Source of the DNA: Welwitschia mirabilis
Taxonomy: Eukaryota > Gnetophyta > Gnetopsida > Welwitschiales
DNA: 46,252 bases
Direction: 5' to 3'
Assembly (NCBI GenBank): GCA_051453625.1
Contig: JBOZIK010000001.1
Location: 221,223,338-221,269,589, forward strand
The position numbers and the translations under genes are program-made. The notes below the pieces were generated by a model. That model saw only the letters and a program-made list of their open reading frames with translations, was not told where the DNA came from and did no database searches. Shown here in pieces: positions 33,072 through 44,310 of the stretch; position 1 is the stretch's first letter, and each line of letters begins with the position of its first letter.

Positions 33072-34330
33072 ATGACACAATCTCTTTCCATAGAGGAATA
33101 TAAAGATGAAATAGATTCTTTAAATCCACAAAGTTCTCTTAATCCTTAAAGAAACCAAGGTAATTTACTTTATAATTTAATAGAAGAACTTAAGAAAATA
33201 TAAGAGACCAGAAACAAAAGTGTTACAAGTTTTATAGTCATACTTTAACAAATAAAGTTAAGAAATTAAAGATCTCAATGTTATCTTAAAATACAAAATT
33301 TTCAATATTATGCATTATGCTTGTTATCTCTCACTTTGATAATGAGAAGAAAAACATCAAAACTACTATACATAATAATAACTTCTATTTTAATGATGAA
33401 ATTTTAAATGGTTAGTATTAGTAGAAGATAACCAAAATGAAGATAATAATGTTTTAATTCATTAAGTAAACAGGAATAATGAGGATGATGATTCATCAAA
33501 TGATGGTGTAGAGATATTAGATTATATCCCTAATATCCACTTACTTTTGGAAAATCAATGTAAGAGGAAAAAATCAATTCTAAAGAAATCTAAAGATTTT
33601 CCAACCTATGATGAACATAGTGTCATATTCCTCTTTGTAATCTTTTAATAAATTTAATAATTTAAAGAACAATGACATACAATAAGATGATGCAAATAAT
33701 AAGGATAAGAAGGATAAGGAAGAAGATATGGAGATTCAATAAAACTTAATTGAGAATAGACTTTTCATATTCATTAAATCAACATAGCTTAAATATTATA
33801 ATCCTATTAATAATATTAATCCATCTCTTCAATTTATTCATTTAGTAAAAATTAAAATATCATCCTTTCTTCTATCCCCAGTTCTACATTAGCTTGTACT
33901 CTTGAAAAACATGAATTGGGTTTTCTTGAAATCTTGTACTAGGAAAAACCTTAGCTTCTTAATGAAAATCAATGTTTTTAGTTAAATCTTAAGGAACTTC
34001 TTAGTTTTACTAAAAATACCTTAATAAAATTCTCCTAATATTTCTTATATATATTCTTTGATAATGTCATTGATAAATCATGGAATGATAATTATGCTTT
34101 GCATTAATTCAATAAAAATTGTATCTCAATGAAATCTATCAATTTTGCACCTCTTATTGGTCTTGTAAGATGTATGCTATTAAGATGTTATTAATCCATT
34201 TATTTTTACCACAAATTTATTTTCTTCAACACTAATCATATTCCTTTCATGTTTGATTAATTGGTTTTCATATGGTTTGATCCTTGTTTTCTAAAAAAGT
34301 ACAATGTAATAACTATGTTGAAAGGTCTAT
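33072..34330 (+). pseudogene. ORF-U of P2 unit a (unrecognised conserved protein)
   Basis: Has the best-preserved apparent start. An ATG at 33,072 opens MTQSLSIEEYKDEIDSLNPQ, which aligns with the N-terminus in M and P1. Then NLIEELKKI.ETRNKSV and QIKLRNQ follow (coiled-coil-like). The acidic NNEDDDSSNDGVEILDYIP and IHLLLEN (33,532-33,556) come next. Then a weak ISL..LF block, ELGFLEIL with GKP-like EKP and LLNENQCF.LNLKELL (about 33,910-34,000), and finally SWNDN and the long hydrophobic C-terminal block to about 34,330. About 420 codons, shorter than in P1 because part of the Glu/Asn-rich middle is missing. Stops are frequent, many TAG or TAA in place of CAG or CAA. No integrase C-terminal domain follows it. 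Function unknown. Confidence 0.6.
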
Positions 34331-34624
34331 ATTTTTGAAATAGGAATAAATGAAAGGAATCAAAGATACATCTACTTGAAGCAATTGATTTCGTAGAGCA
34401 TCTTTTATTGAGAAGATGCCTAACACTTACCCTTACATAAATGTAATTATTGAAATAGTTTCTCTTTTTTAACATCTATTAACTTGATTTTACTTTAGTT
34501 TTTCATCATGCATGTTTAAGCATTNNNNNNNNNNNNNNNNNNNNNNNNNNNNNNNNNNNNNNNNNNNNNNNNNNNNNNNNNNNNNNNNNNNNNNNNNNNN
34601 NNNNNNNNNNNNNNNNNNNNNNNN

Positions 34625-36419
34625 GCTTTTGAGCGACTTGGTGATCATCACACTTAGCTCTTCCTTCTTTCTTTTTCTTATCTAATTCCATGAATAAAAG
34701 AATGCTACAATAAATCTTTGCTAAAAAAGAGAGAAACTTGGACTATAGGAATGAGAGAAAAATACTACATGAAATATTAAAAAAAAAAGAAGAAGAAAAA
34801 GAAGAAATTGACCAAATTAAAAATGATGTTAAAAATATTAATTGAGTCTTTTCCTTATTTAACATTCCTATTTTTTAACTTCTTCTTTTCAACCTTTATG
34901 TCCAGATAATGATGTTGACTTTCAACATTTTAAAGATCTCACAAATCTAGAAACACATTCTCTAAGTGATTTGGCATGACATAATCTCTTTTCATAGAGG
35001 AATATGAAGAAGAAATAGATTTCTTAAATCCATGAAGTTCTCTTAATCATTAAAGCAACCAAGATAATTTACTTTATAATTTAATAGAAGAACTTAAGAA
35101 AATATAAGAGACTAGCAACCAAAGTATTACAGATTTTATAGACATACTTTAACAAATAATGTTAAGAAATTAAAGATCTTAATATTCTCTTGTAATACAA
35201 CATTTTCAATATTACACCACTATGCTTGTTATCTCTTACTTTGAGAATGAGAAGAAAAACATCAAAACTACTATACATAATAATAACTTCTATTTTAATG
35301 ATGAACTTTTGGATGGTTAGTATTAATAGAAGATAACCAAAATGAAGATAATAATGTTTTAATTCATTAAGTAAACAAGAATAACAAGGATGATGATTCA
35401 TTAAATGATGGTATAGAGATATTAGATTATATCCCTAATATCCACTTACTTTTGTAAAATCAATGTAAGAGGGAAAAATCAATTCTAAAGAAATCTAAAG
35501 ATTTTCCAACCTATGATGAACATAGTGTCATATTTCTCTTTGTAATCTTTTAATAAATTTAATAACCTAAAGAACAATGACATACAATAAGATGATGCAA
35601 ATAATATGGATAAAGAGGATAAGGAAGAAGATATGGAGATTTAATAAAACTTAATTGAGACTAGACTTCTCATATTCCTTAAATCAACATAGCTTAAAGA
35701 TTATAATGCTATCAATAATATTAATCCATATCTTCCATTTATTCATTTAGTGAAAATTGAAATATCATCCTTTCTTCTATCCCCAATTCTAAATTGCCTT
35801 ATACTCTTGAAAAACATAAATTAGGATTTCTTGAAATCTTGTACTAGGAAAAACCTTATCTTTGTAATGAAAATCAATGTTTTTAGTTAAATTTTAAGGA
35901 ACTTCTTAGTTTTACTAAAAATAACTTAATAAAATTATCCTAATATTTCTTAGATATATTCTTTGAGTAATGTCATTGATAAATCATGAAACAATAATTA
36001 TGCTTTGCATTAATTCAATAAAAATTATATCTCAATGAAATCTAATCAATTCTGAACCTATTATTGGGCTTGTAAGATTTATGCTATTAAGGTGTCATTA
36101 ATCCATTTATTTTTACTACCAATTGATTTTCTTCAACATGGATCATATTCCTTTCATATTTGATTAATTGGTTTCCATATGGTTTGATCCTTATTTTCTA
36201 AAAAAGTACAACATAATAACTATGTTGAAAGGTCTATCTTTTTGAAATAGGAATAAATGAAAGGAATTAAAGCTACATCTACTTAAATTAATTGATTTCA
36301 TAAAGAGAAGATGCCTAACACTTACCCTTATGTAAATGTAATTATTGAAATAGTTTCTCTTTTTTAACATCTATTAACTTAATTTTACTTTATTTTTTCA
36401 TCATGCATGTTTAAGTGTT
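34625..36419 (+). repeat. Gap-edge repeat of 32,724-34,524
   Basis: 1,795 versus 1,801 bp. Starts cttttgag(c/t)ga and ends at 'catgtttaag', where the left copy meets the gap. Confidence 0.85.
34970..36240 (+). pseudogene. Second version of P2 ORF-U
   Basis: Same blocks as 33,072-34,330: an ATG at about 34,977 after ttggc, LIEELKKI, a signature near 35,441-35,460 with one new stop, and the LNLKELL-like and C-terminal blocks. It differs from the first version by scattered changes, including lost and gained stops. Part of the gap-edge repeat, so probably not an additional gene. Confidence 0.55.
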
Positions 36420-37861
36420 TCAGAATTTTGTAATNNNNNNNNNNNNNNNNNNNNNNNNNNNNNNNNNNNNNNNNNNNNNNNNNNNNNNNNNNNNNNNNNN
36501 NNNNNNNNNNNNNNNNNNNNNNNNNNNNNNNNNNTTTACTTTATTTTTTCATCATGCATGTTTAAGTGTTTCATAATTTTGTAATTTATCAACTATTAAC
36601 TAGATTTTAGCTAATTGAAAGGAATTCAAATGCCTATGTAATTTCATTCTAGAAGAAAAAAATGTGCTTAATTAAGCTTTTCATACTATATGCTTTGTAT
36701 TTTCATCAACTTCATTTTTATTAAGGCTATTAGTAATTTGATAATGCATAAGTTTCTTTTCATATTTATTAAGGTAAAAATAGAAAGAGAAAAAGAAAAA
36801 GAAAAATATTTTTCAAAATAAAAATATGATATCAGTTCATACTATTAACACACTTTTAATAATCATTCTTAATCTATTAAAGTGTTTACCACATTGTAGT
36901 AAAATTGCTTAACACCCTATGTCCTATATGATGGATTCTTCCACTCATGATAAATGCAGGATTAGTAGTTTATAAATGAAAACATTATAATGGGAGGAAT
37001 TTAAGATAAAAGGAAATACACCTAGAAGTGGACCACAATTCTCACATTATCAAGTGTTATTAGTTTATGGTCATATTTTAAATTGATGAGTCTAGTTGTG
37101 ATATGTTGATTTCGATTAGTACATTATCATTTTCATCCATGCTTTTCAAATAGAATCATGATATTTTACTAATCAGGAATTATATATCTTTAATTGGAAA
37201 TGAAATACTATTGGTAAGTTATTAACTTCAAAGAGAGTATGTTCTAATGTAACGTATTCGTTTTGATTTATGAATTTAGATCATTTCAAAGTTGTTAAAC
37301 TTACTTTTTGTATTTATCATAGGAACATAGCATTAAAGTAATTAATTTAATCTTTTAAAAAATATTTATATTCTTATTATTTCAAATAAAGTGTGAAGTT
37401 TTAAGAAATTACCATTTAGGACATAATTAGTTCAAATTTATTTTCATAATGCTTTAGCTTTATTTAGTTTATTTTCTTTTTCTTTCTTATTTTATGCTAG
37501 TGTGTTTCCATTCTGCACTTTATCTCTTACCATGAACATATATTTTGTAATATTTTAGATGTTGAAGTACCTTGTTTAGTAGGCGAATAATTTACATATA
37601 AACTTTAAGAAATGATTTATTGGATCTTTTAGAAATATGTTTTTATGTGGAATTATCTTTATCATAAATGAAATTCATATGTTTGAACTTAATGCATATT
37701 TTTTTAGGATGATTATTTTGAATAACATGTTACTTATAAATGAATTAAATAAAATTTATTTTTAATAATGTAATTATTTTAAAGTTTTATTTTTCATCTC
37801 CTCCCAAATTTAACTAGATTCTATGCTTTTCTACTTACATTATTAGTGATTGAAAAAATAT
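36420..37861 (+). other. Non-coding 3' internal region of P2 unit a
   Basis: No coding seen. Holds a purine tract of GAAAA units at 36,780-36,805 (repeated at 39,031-39,055) and the small gap-edge repeat 36,535-36,585 of 36,384-36,434. Confidence 0.6.
36535..36585 (+). repeat. Gap-edge repeat of 36,384-36,434
   Basis: 51 bases on each side of the gap with a single difference. Confidence 0.85.
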
Positions 37862-37874
37862 GTAGTAGGGCTTA

Positions 37875-38751
37875 TGTTAGATAGACAACTTGGCCATATT
37901 TAATGGTGGTTCGAAGTGTTTTTTCAAGTACTTATAATAGTTTTAATAGTCGAGTTGACAAATTTGTGATGTTAAGGACCAAAGAAAAGGTTTAGGTAGA
38001 ATTTATGATTGCAATGAATAATTTCTTAAACTTTTCAAAAAATTCATCCACATGGTTATCCCAAATAAACTAAGGGAAAACTATGGACACAATAGATCAT
38101 CAATGGATAATTACAGATGTCTTTAGGGGAAGTCACATCATCATTTAGATGAAGGAGATAATCATTTTACCTACCACTCACTTATCACCTACTATGATTA
38201 GATTCTAAGAAATCCAAGTGATACTAATTAATGAATAAATTATTTTATTTATTACTTAAATATAACCATCTCTTATTGGTTAGTAAGTATAACCACTCAC
38301 CTACCACTAATATACCATATAATTGTTACATATATTACCACATTATTGTTGTAATCATCAATACAAACCTATAAACACTCCTCTTAGGTATTCCATTTCT
38401 TCATCCTTCATTACATCTATAATTCTTATGATAATTAGCATTTTTTTTTATAAAGGATCCATCCTACTTATGAAAAGGACTACCTTGGTGTTAGGCTAAG
38501 ATTCCTCTATTGAGGAGTTATTACTTATAAGTGCATGTACATCAATTTGGTTAATAAAGAATTAGTTAAATTAATTTTTTTTAAATTACTTTATCTTATC
38601 TTCTTTATAGTTTATGTTGGTTGCAATTAAAGTAGCATTAATTTGTAATTGATATAAGATTAGTTAGATTAATTTTTTTAAACTTACATACAAATAGGAT
38701 TTTATTTTATCACATGTTTCCTTTAATTTCATTACATTATATTTCCATCCA
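37875..38751 (+). repeat. Middle LTR of P2, first version, cut by a gap
   Basis: Starts TGTTAGATAGACAACTTGG after the polypurine tract GTAGTAGGGCTTA (37,862-37,874). TATA-like CTATAAACAC at 38,369-38,378. Ends at the gap. Confidence 0.75.
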
Positions 38752-40113
38752 NNNNNNNNNNNNNNNNNNNNNNNNNNNNNNNNNNNNNNNNNNNNNNNNN
38801 NNNNNNNNNNNNNNNNNNNNNNNNNNNNNNNNNNNNNNNNNNNNNNNNNNNGATTTTAGCTAATTAAGAGTCATTAAAATGGATAGTTAATGTCATTCTA
38901 GAAGAGGAAAATGTGCTCAATTAAGTTTTTCATATATATGCTTTGTATCTTCATCAACTTTATTTTTATTAATGCTATTAGGACTTTGATAATGCATAAG
39001 TTTCTTTTTATATTTATTGGTGGGAAAATAGAAAGAGAAAAAGAAAAAGAAAAATAATTCTCAAAATAAAAATAAAATATCATTTTATACTATTAAAGCA
39101 CTTTTAATAATCACTCTTAATCCATTAAAGCGATTACCACATTGGAGTAAAGTTTCTTAACACCCTATGTCCTATATGATGGGTTCTTCCATTCATGATA
39201 AAAGAAAGATTAGTGGTTTAGAAATGAAAAATTTGTAATGGGAGGAATCTAAGAGAAAAGGAAATACACTTAGAAGTGGGCCATAATTTTCACATTATCA
39301 AGTGTTATTAGTTTATGATCATATGTTAAATTGATGAGACTAGTTATGATATGTTTATTTCAATTAGTACATTATCATTTTCATACATGCTACTCAAATA
39401 CAATCATGATATTTTACTTATTATGAATTATATATCTTTAATTGGAATGAAAGACTATTGATAAGTAATCAACTTCAAATAGAGTATGTCCTAATGTAAC
39501 ATGTTGGTTTTTATTTATGAAGTTAATTTCAAAGTTATTAAACTTACTTTTTGTATCTATCATAGGACCATAGCATTAATGTAATTAATTTAATCTTTTA
39601 AAAAATATTTATATTCTTTATTATTTCAAATAAAGAGAAAAGTTTTGAAAGGCTACCATTTAGGACATATTTAGTTCAAATTTCTTTTCATAATGCTTTA
39701 GTTTTCTTTAGTTTATTTTCTTTTTCTTTCTTATTTTATGCTAGCGTGTTTCCATTTTGCACTTTATCTCTTACCATGAATGTATATTTTGAAATATTTT
39801 AGATGTTAAATTACTTTGTTCATGATTTTAGTAGGGGAATAATTTACATATAAACTTTAAGAAATGATTTGTTGGATATTTTAGAAATATGTTTTTATGT
39901 GGAATTATGTTTATCATAAATGCAAGTCATATGTTTGAACTTAATGCATATTTTTTTGTGATGATTATTTTGAATAACATGTAGCTTACAAATGAATCAA
40001 ATGAAATTTATATTTAATAATGTAATTATATTAAAGTTTTATTTTTTATCTCCTCCCAAGTTTAACTAGATTCTATGCTTTTCTACTTACATTATCAGTG
40101 ATTAAAAAAATAT

Positions 40114-40126
40114 GTAGTAGGGCTTA
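40114..40126 (+). promoter_or_regulatory. Polypurine tract of P2 unit a
   Basis: GTAGTAGGGCTTA immediately before the LTR start TGGTAGATAG. Confidence 0.65.
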
Positions 40127-40568
40127 TGGTAGATAGACAACTTGGCCATATTTAATGGTGGTTTGAAGTGTGTTTTCAAGTACTTATGATAGTTTTGATA
40201 GTCGAGTTAACAAATTTATGATGTTAAGTACCAAAGAAAAGGATCATCCACATGGTTATCCCAAATAAACTAAGGAAAAACTATGGACATGGTAGATCAT
40301 CAATGAATAGTTATAGATGTTTTTAAGGGAAGTCACATCATCATTCAAATGAAGGAGATAATCATTTTACTTACACTCACTTATAACCTACTATGATTAA
40401 TTTCTATGAAATCCAAGTGGTAGTAATTAATGAATAAATTATTTTGTTTATTACTTAAATATAACCATCTCTTATTGGTTAGTAAGTATAACCACTTACC
40501 TACTACTAATATACCACATAATCATTACATCTGTTACCACATTATTATTGTAATCACCTATACAAACC

Positions 40569-40577
40569 TATAAACAC
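40569..40577 (+). promoter_or_regulatory. LTR TATA box of P2
   Basis: TATAAACAC followed by a pyrimidine-rich stretch. Conserved at 38,370. Confidence 0.5.
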
Positions 40578-40699
40578 TTCTCTTAGGTATTCCATTTTTT
40601 CATCCTTCATCACATCTAGAATTCTTATGATAATTAGCATTTTCTTTAATAAAGGATCCATCCTACTTATGAAAAGGATTACCTTGATGTTAGGCTAAG

Positions 40700-40717
40700 A
40701 TTCCTCTATTGAGGAAT
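40700..40717 (+). promoter_or_regulatory. Conserved LTR hairpin, perfect stem
   Basis: ATTCCTC and GAGGAAT form a perfect 7-bp stem around a TATT loop, about 130 bases after the TATA box. Confidence 0.55.
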
Positions 40718-41204
40718 TATTACTTATAAATGAATGTACATCAATTTGATTAATAAATAATTATTTAAATTAATTTTCTTTTAAATTACTTTATCTTATC
40801 TTCTTTATAGTTTATGTTGGTTATAATTAAAGTAGCATTAATTTTTAATTAATATAAAATTAGTTAGATTAATTTTTTAAACTTATGTACAAGTGGGATT
40901 TTATTTTATCACATGTTTCCTTTAATTTCATTACATTATATTTCCATCCATGGCATTTCATCATCATTACTACATTATTTTTATTATATTCCTTATTAAT
41001 AAAATACAAAAATATATCTTATTCATTATCAATTAATCTTCTAAATTTTCTTCTAGAAATGTTTGTCAGTTTATGACCTTAGATTTGAACCCATCGTCCA
41101 AGTGTAATTTTGTGAAAAACTTATAAAAATATTTTTAAGTTTTATTCTTAAAGATTGATTAGGATATTTTAGATTAAGGAACATAACTTCACATTATAAC
41201 ATCT

Positions 41205-41222
41205 TCTCACTATTGTCAAGGA
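41205..41222 (+). promoter_or_regulatory. PBS for tRNA-Asp, P2 unit b
   Basis: TCTCACTATTGTCAAGGA: eight differences from the tRNA-Asp complement, six of them C-to-T or G-to-A. Follows the LTR directly. Confidence 0.7.
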
Positions 41223-41494
41223 GGGATTCAAAAATGTTTAAAAAGTTGATTGTCATTGCACAAATACCTAATTTAATTTCAAGTGGTTTACTTATATAGT
41301 ATGATACATATAACCTTTTTCTTTTATTTTAAGTCGCATTTTAATTAATTTTTGTAGTTTTTTTCTTTCATTTTAATTTCTATTAGTTTTCATTCCTATG
41401 TTATTTTTAGTTTTTCTTTTTGTGTAATCATGGTAGTGCTACTATTGCAAAATGTTTTTAGTCTATTCTTTCCTTTATGGAGGATCTGGGTGAT
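41223..41494 (+). other. Leader of P2 unit b, first part
   Basis: Aligns with 32,490-32,755 and is then interrupted by solo LTR S. The leader resumes at 42,757. Confidence 0.65.
41490..41494 (+). repeat. Left target-site duplication of solo LTR S
   Basis: gtgat, identical to 42,757-42,761. Confidence 0.85.
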
Positions 41495-42756
41495 TATTGC
41501 AATGCTAATTTGTAGGATTTTGATAATGTACTTTGAGTACTTCTATAGGACATCTATATAGGTTTAGATGCAATTCTGATAATTATGGAGAATTGATAGG
41601 ATATTCAGTAAACATCAAATTCTTAGCATATTTGGAGGAATCTTAGGCTTATCCTAATATTTCATGTCTGGAAAAAGAATTAACAATGCAGAATATTATT
41701 TTTTCTTGAGTTGAAAGGATAAAGAAGTTTGTTGTTGCCTCTGTCATTCCCATGACAGTTATGACGACACTACTATTGACAAGAACAAAAGCTACGGAGT
41801 TGACTGTAGGACCTAAAGCTGATCAATTACCTTGTATTATGGAGTACATTTCCCATTATCATTTCCATGATAATCAAGATGATAACTATGTTGTATGGAT
41901 GGAAATAATAATCTTTGTAATGGGGTCATGCAGCCCATGTGGGTTACTAGGGTTTCTTGTCTAACTCTTAGAGTTGTGCTTCTAAAACTTCAATGTAAAA
42001 CTATAAATGCCCTCCCTTTCCTTCATGTCCATTTCCATCTTTTATACTGGATATTCTTATGATGGAATATTGGAGAACAAGAGGTCCATCCATTAGCTAT
42101 AGAGAAAAGATCACCTTGNNNNNNNNNNNNNNNNNNNNNNNNNNNNNNNNNNNNNNNNNNNNNNNNNNNNNNNNNNNNNNNNNNNNNNNNNNNNNNNNNN
42201 NNNNNNNNNNNNNNNNNNACTCTTATTATGTAAATGTTCTTTGTGGTCTAAGTTGATTAAGGTTTGGTGACAGCTCCATAATTTATTTAGATCATAAGGG
42301 CAAAATTTGTTAATGTTGACTTTGTTAGCTTAGATCTTTCATTGCATTTGATTTTATTTCATTCCCATATTTTCATTATTCATATTCTATTTGACATATT
42401 TTATAGTTTATGTTAGTTAGGAACAAGTGATAAACTCTTACTAATTAATCTATGTTATAAGAACTAATTGTTGTGACAAGTGTATTGCAATCCAAATAGA
42501 TTTATTAAGCTTGCATCTCATCNNNNNNNNNNNNNNNNNNNNNNNNNNNNNNNNNNNNNNNNNNNNNNNNNNNTACTAAAATAAAAAAGACCAGAATACT
42601 TTGTGAAATCAATTCTCTAACTTCTATCCTAGTACCTTTAGTAAATTACAACGTTCAAGTTAACTCCCCTCTATACTAGTATAAGGTTATTGCAAGTATT
42701 ATGATTTATGAGTTTTGTCTAAGGACTTAAATATTAGATAAATTCACACTGCAATA
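41495..42756 (+). repeat. Solo LTR S of the P1 LTR family
   Basis: Starts TATTGCAATG (P1: TGTTGCAATG) and ends CACTGCAATA (P1 3' LTR: CCACAACA). It is homologous to both P1 LTRs, with a perfect 5-bp TSD and the P2 leader continuing on both sides. There is no PBS or internal sequence. It contains gaps of 100 N (42,119-42,218) and 51 N (42,523-42,573). It keeps more CpG and CHG sites than its surroundings. The 70-codon frame at 41,752-41,964 lies in U3 and is probably chance. Confidence 0.85.
42002..42009 (+). promoter_or_regulatory. LTR TATA box of S
   Basis: TATAAATG followed by CCCTCCCTTTCC. The P1 LTRs have decayed versions (AATAAATG at about 19,041; AATAAATA at about 29,817). Confidence 0.6.
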
Positions 42757-42761
42757 GTGAT
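42757..42761 (+). repeat. Right target-site duplication of solo LTR S
   Basis: gtgat, identical to 41,490-41,494. The P2 leader text continues from here. Confidence 0.85.
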
Positions 42762-43081
42762 CATCTTACTTACCTCCTTCCTCTTTTTGTCTTACTTTCT
42801 TCCATGGATAAAATAAACATTATGGAAAATATTTCCTAAAAGAAAGAAAAAATTAGATTTTTGAAATAAGAGAGAAATACTATGTGAAATATTTTGAAAA
42901 GAAAAAAGAAAAAATTGTGAATGAAAAATGATGTTTTAAACTAGGAATGGGACCCCTTCCTCTTTTTAATCTTACTCTTTTTAATCTTCTTATTTAACAT
43001 TTATGTAGAAATAGTAATTATGAGTTTTAACATTTTAGGACTCCTATCTCATTTAGAAAAGCATTCTACTAGAAATTTAAC
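42762..43081 (+). other. Leader of P2 unit b, second part
   Basis: Aligns with 32,746-33,070. No gene seen. Confidence 0.65.
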
Positions 43082-44310
43082 ATAATTTAATCTCCTTCTA
43101 TAGAGGAATATGAATAAGAAATATATTTCTTATATCCATTAAGTTCTTTCGATCAATAAAGCAACCAAGATAATTTACTTTAAGATATAATTGAAGAACT
43201 TCATAAAATGTAAGAAACTAACAGTAAAAACATTGTAGATCTTATAGAAATACTTCAACAAATAATGTTAGAAAATCAAAGTCCTTAATATTCTCTTGAA
43301 ATATAACATTTCTAAGCCTACATCATTATATATACTATATCTTACTTTGAGAATGAAAAGGAAGACATAAAAACTACTATAAATAGTTATAACTTCTATT
43401 TTTATGATGAAATTTTAGATAATTAATTTTATAGAAGATAGCAAATATGAAGATAATGATGTTTTGACTTATTAATTAAATAAGAGTGATGAGAATAATG
43501 ATTCATCAAATCATGATATGGAGATATTAAATTATATCCCTAATAGGTACTTACTTTTGGAAAATAAATGTGAAAGAAAAAAGACTTCTAGAGAAATTTT
43601 AAAATTTTTCAACTTATAATGAACATAGTGATTATATTTTTCTTTTTAATCCTTTTTATTAATCTAATAAATTATAGAAATATGATACGAAATAAGATGA
43701 TGATGTAAAAAATGAGGGGGAGGAGAATAAGGAATACATAATAGAGATTAAACAAAATCTAGTTGAGGATGGACTTCTCACATCACATAAAGAAATCAAA
43801 CATGAAGATTCTAATCTTATCAAAAAATTTTCTCCATCTCTCCTATTTGTGCTTTCTAGTGAAAATTAAAATACAATTCTTCATTATATTTTCAATCTCA
43901 CATTTTGAAAAATATGATTTGGAATTTCTCAGAATCTTTAATTGGAAAAAACCTTATCTTCTTAATGAAAATTAATATCTTGAGTTGAATACTAAGGAAC
44001 TTCTTATATTACTAAGCATGCCATGACCAATCATCCTAAGAATCCTTCTAATATTTCTTGGATTCATTCTTTAAGTAGCACCATTGATGAATCATGGAAT
44101 GATAATCATGTTTTATACCAATGTAATAAGAGACTATTTTTCAATGAAATCTATCAATTTTTCATCTCTTATTGTTTTGTAAAATTTTTTCTATTAAGGT
44201 GTTATCAATATATTTCTTTTACTACTAATTTATTTTATTTAATAATAATCATATTTCTTTCATGATTAATAAATTAGTTTTCATATGGTTTGGTCTTTAT
44301 TTTTCAAAAA
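43082..44310 (+). pseudogene. ORF-U of P2 unit b (unrecognised conserved protein)
   Basis: Third independent lineage copy of the ORF. SIEEYE opens it; the expected ATG reads ATA. Then IIEELHKM.ETNSKNIVDLI and ILQQIMLENQ form the coiled-coil-like N-terminus. The signature at 43,546-43,565 reads RYLLLENK. HFEKYDLEFLRIFNWKKPYL with LLNEN (to 43,975) and LELNTKELL follow. The C-terminal block is open over 80 codons (44,023-44,265): NPSNISWIHSLSS, DESWNDNHVLYQCNKRLFFN, then hydrophobic text. About 410 codons. No integrase fragment follows. The block order matches M and P1 although the LTR differs. Not recognised as any family. Confidence 0.6.

Larger units (their letters stand above)
38852..40950 (+). 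repeat. Gap-edge repeat of 36,603-38,751
   Basis: 2,099 versus 2,149 bp. Starts gattttagctaatt and ends 'tatttccatcca' at the left gap edge. Confidence 0.85.
40127..41201 (+). repeat. Middle LTR of P2, complete version
   Basis: 1,075 bp with no gap. TATA-like TATAAACAC at 40,569, hairpin at 40,700-40,717 and AATAAA at 40,752. It ends CATTATAACA, then TC and a PBS. This LTR is therefore 3' to unit a and 5' to unit b. Confidence 0.8.

Noticed and set aside
41752-41964. 70-codon frame in the least decayed part of the window
   Set aside because: Inside solo LTR S. Fewer stops are expected here because fewer cytosines have decayed. No homology recognised.
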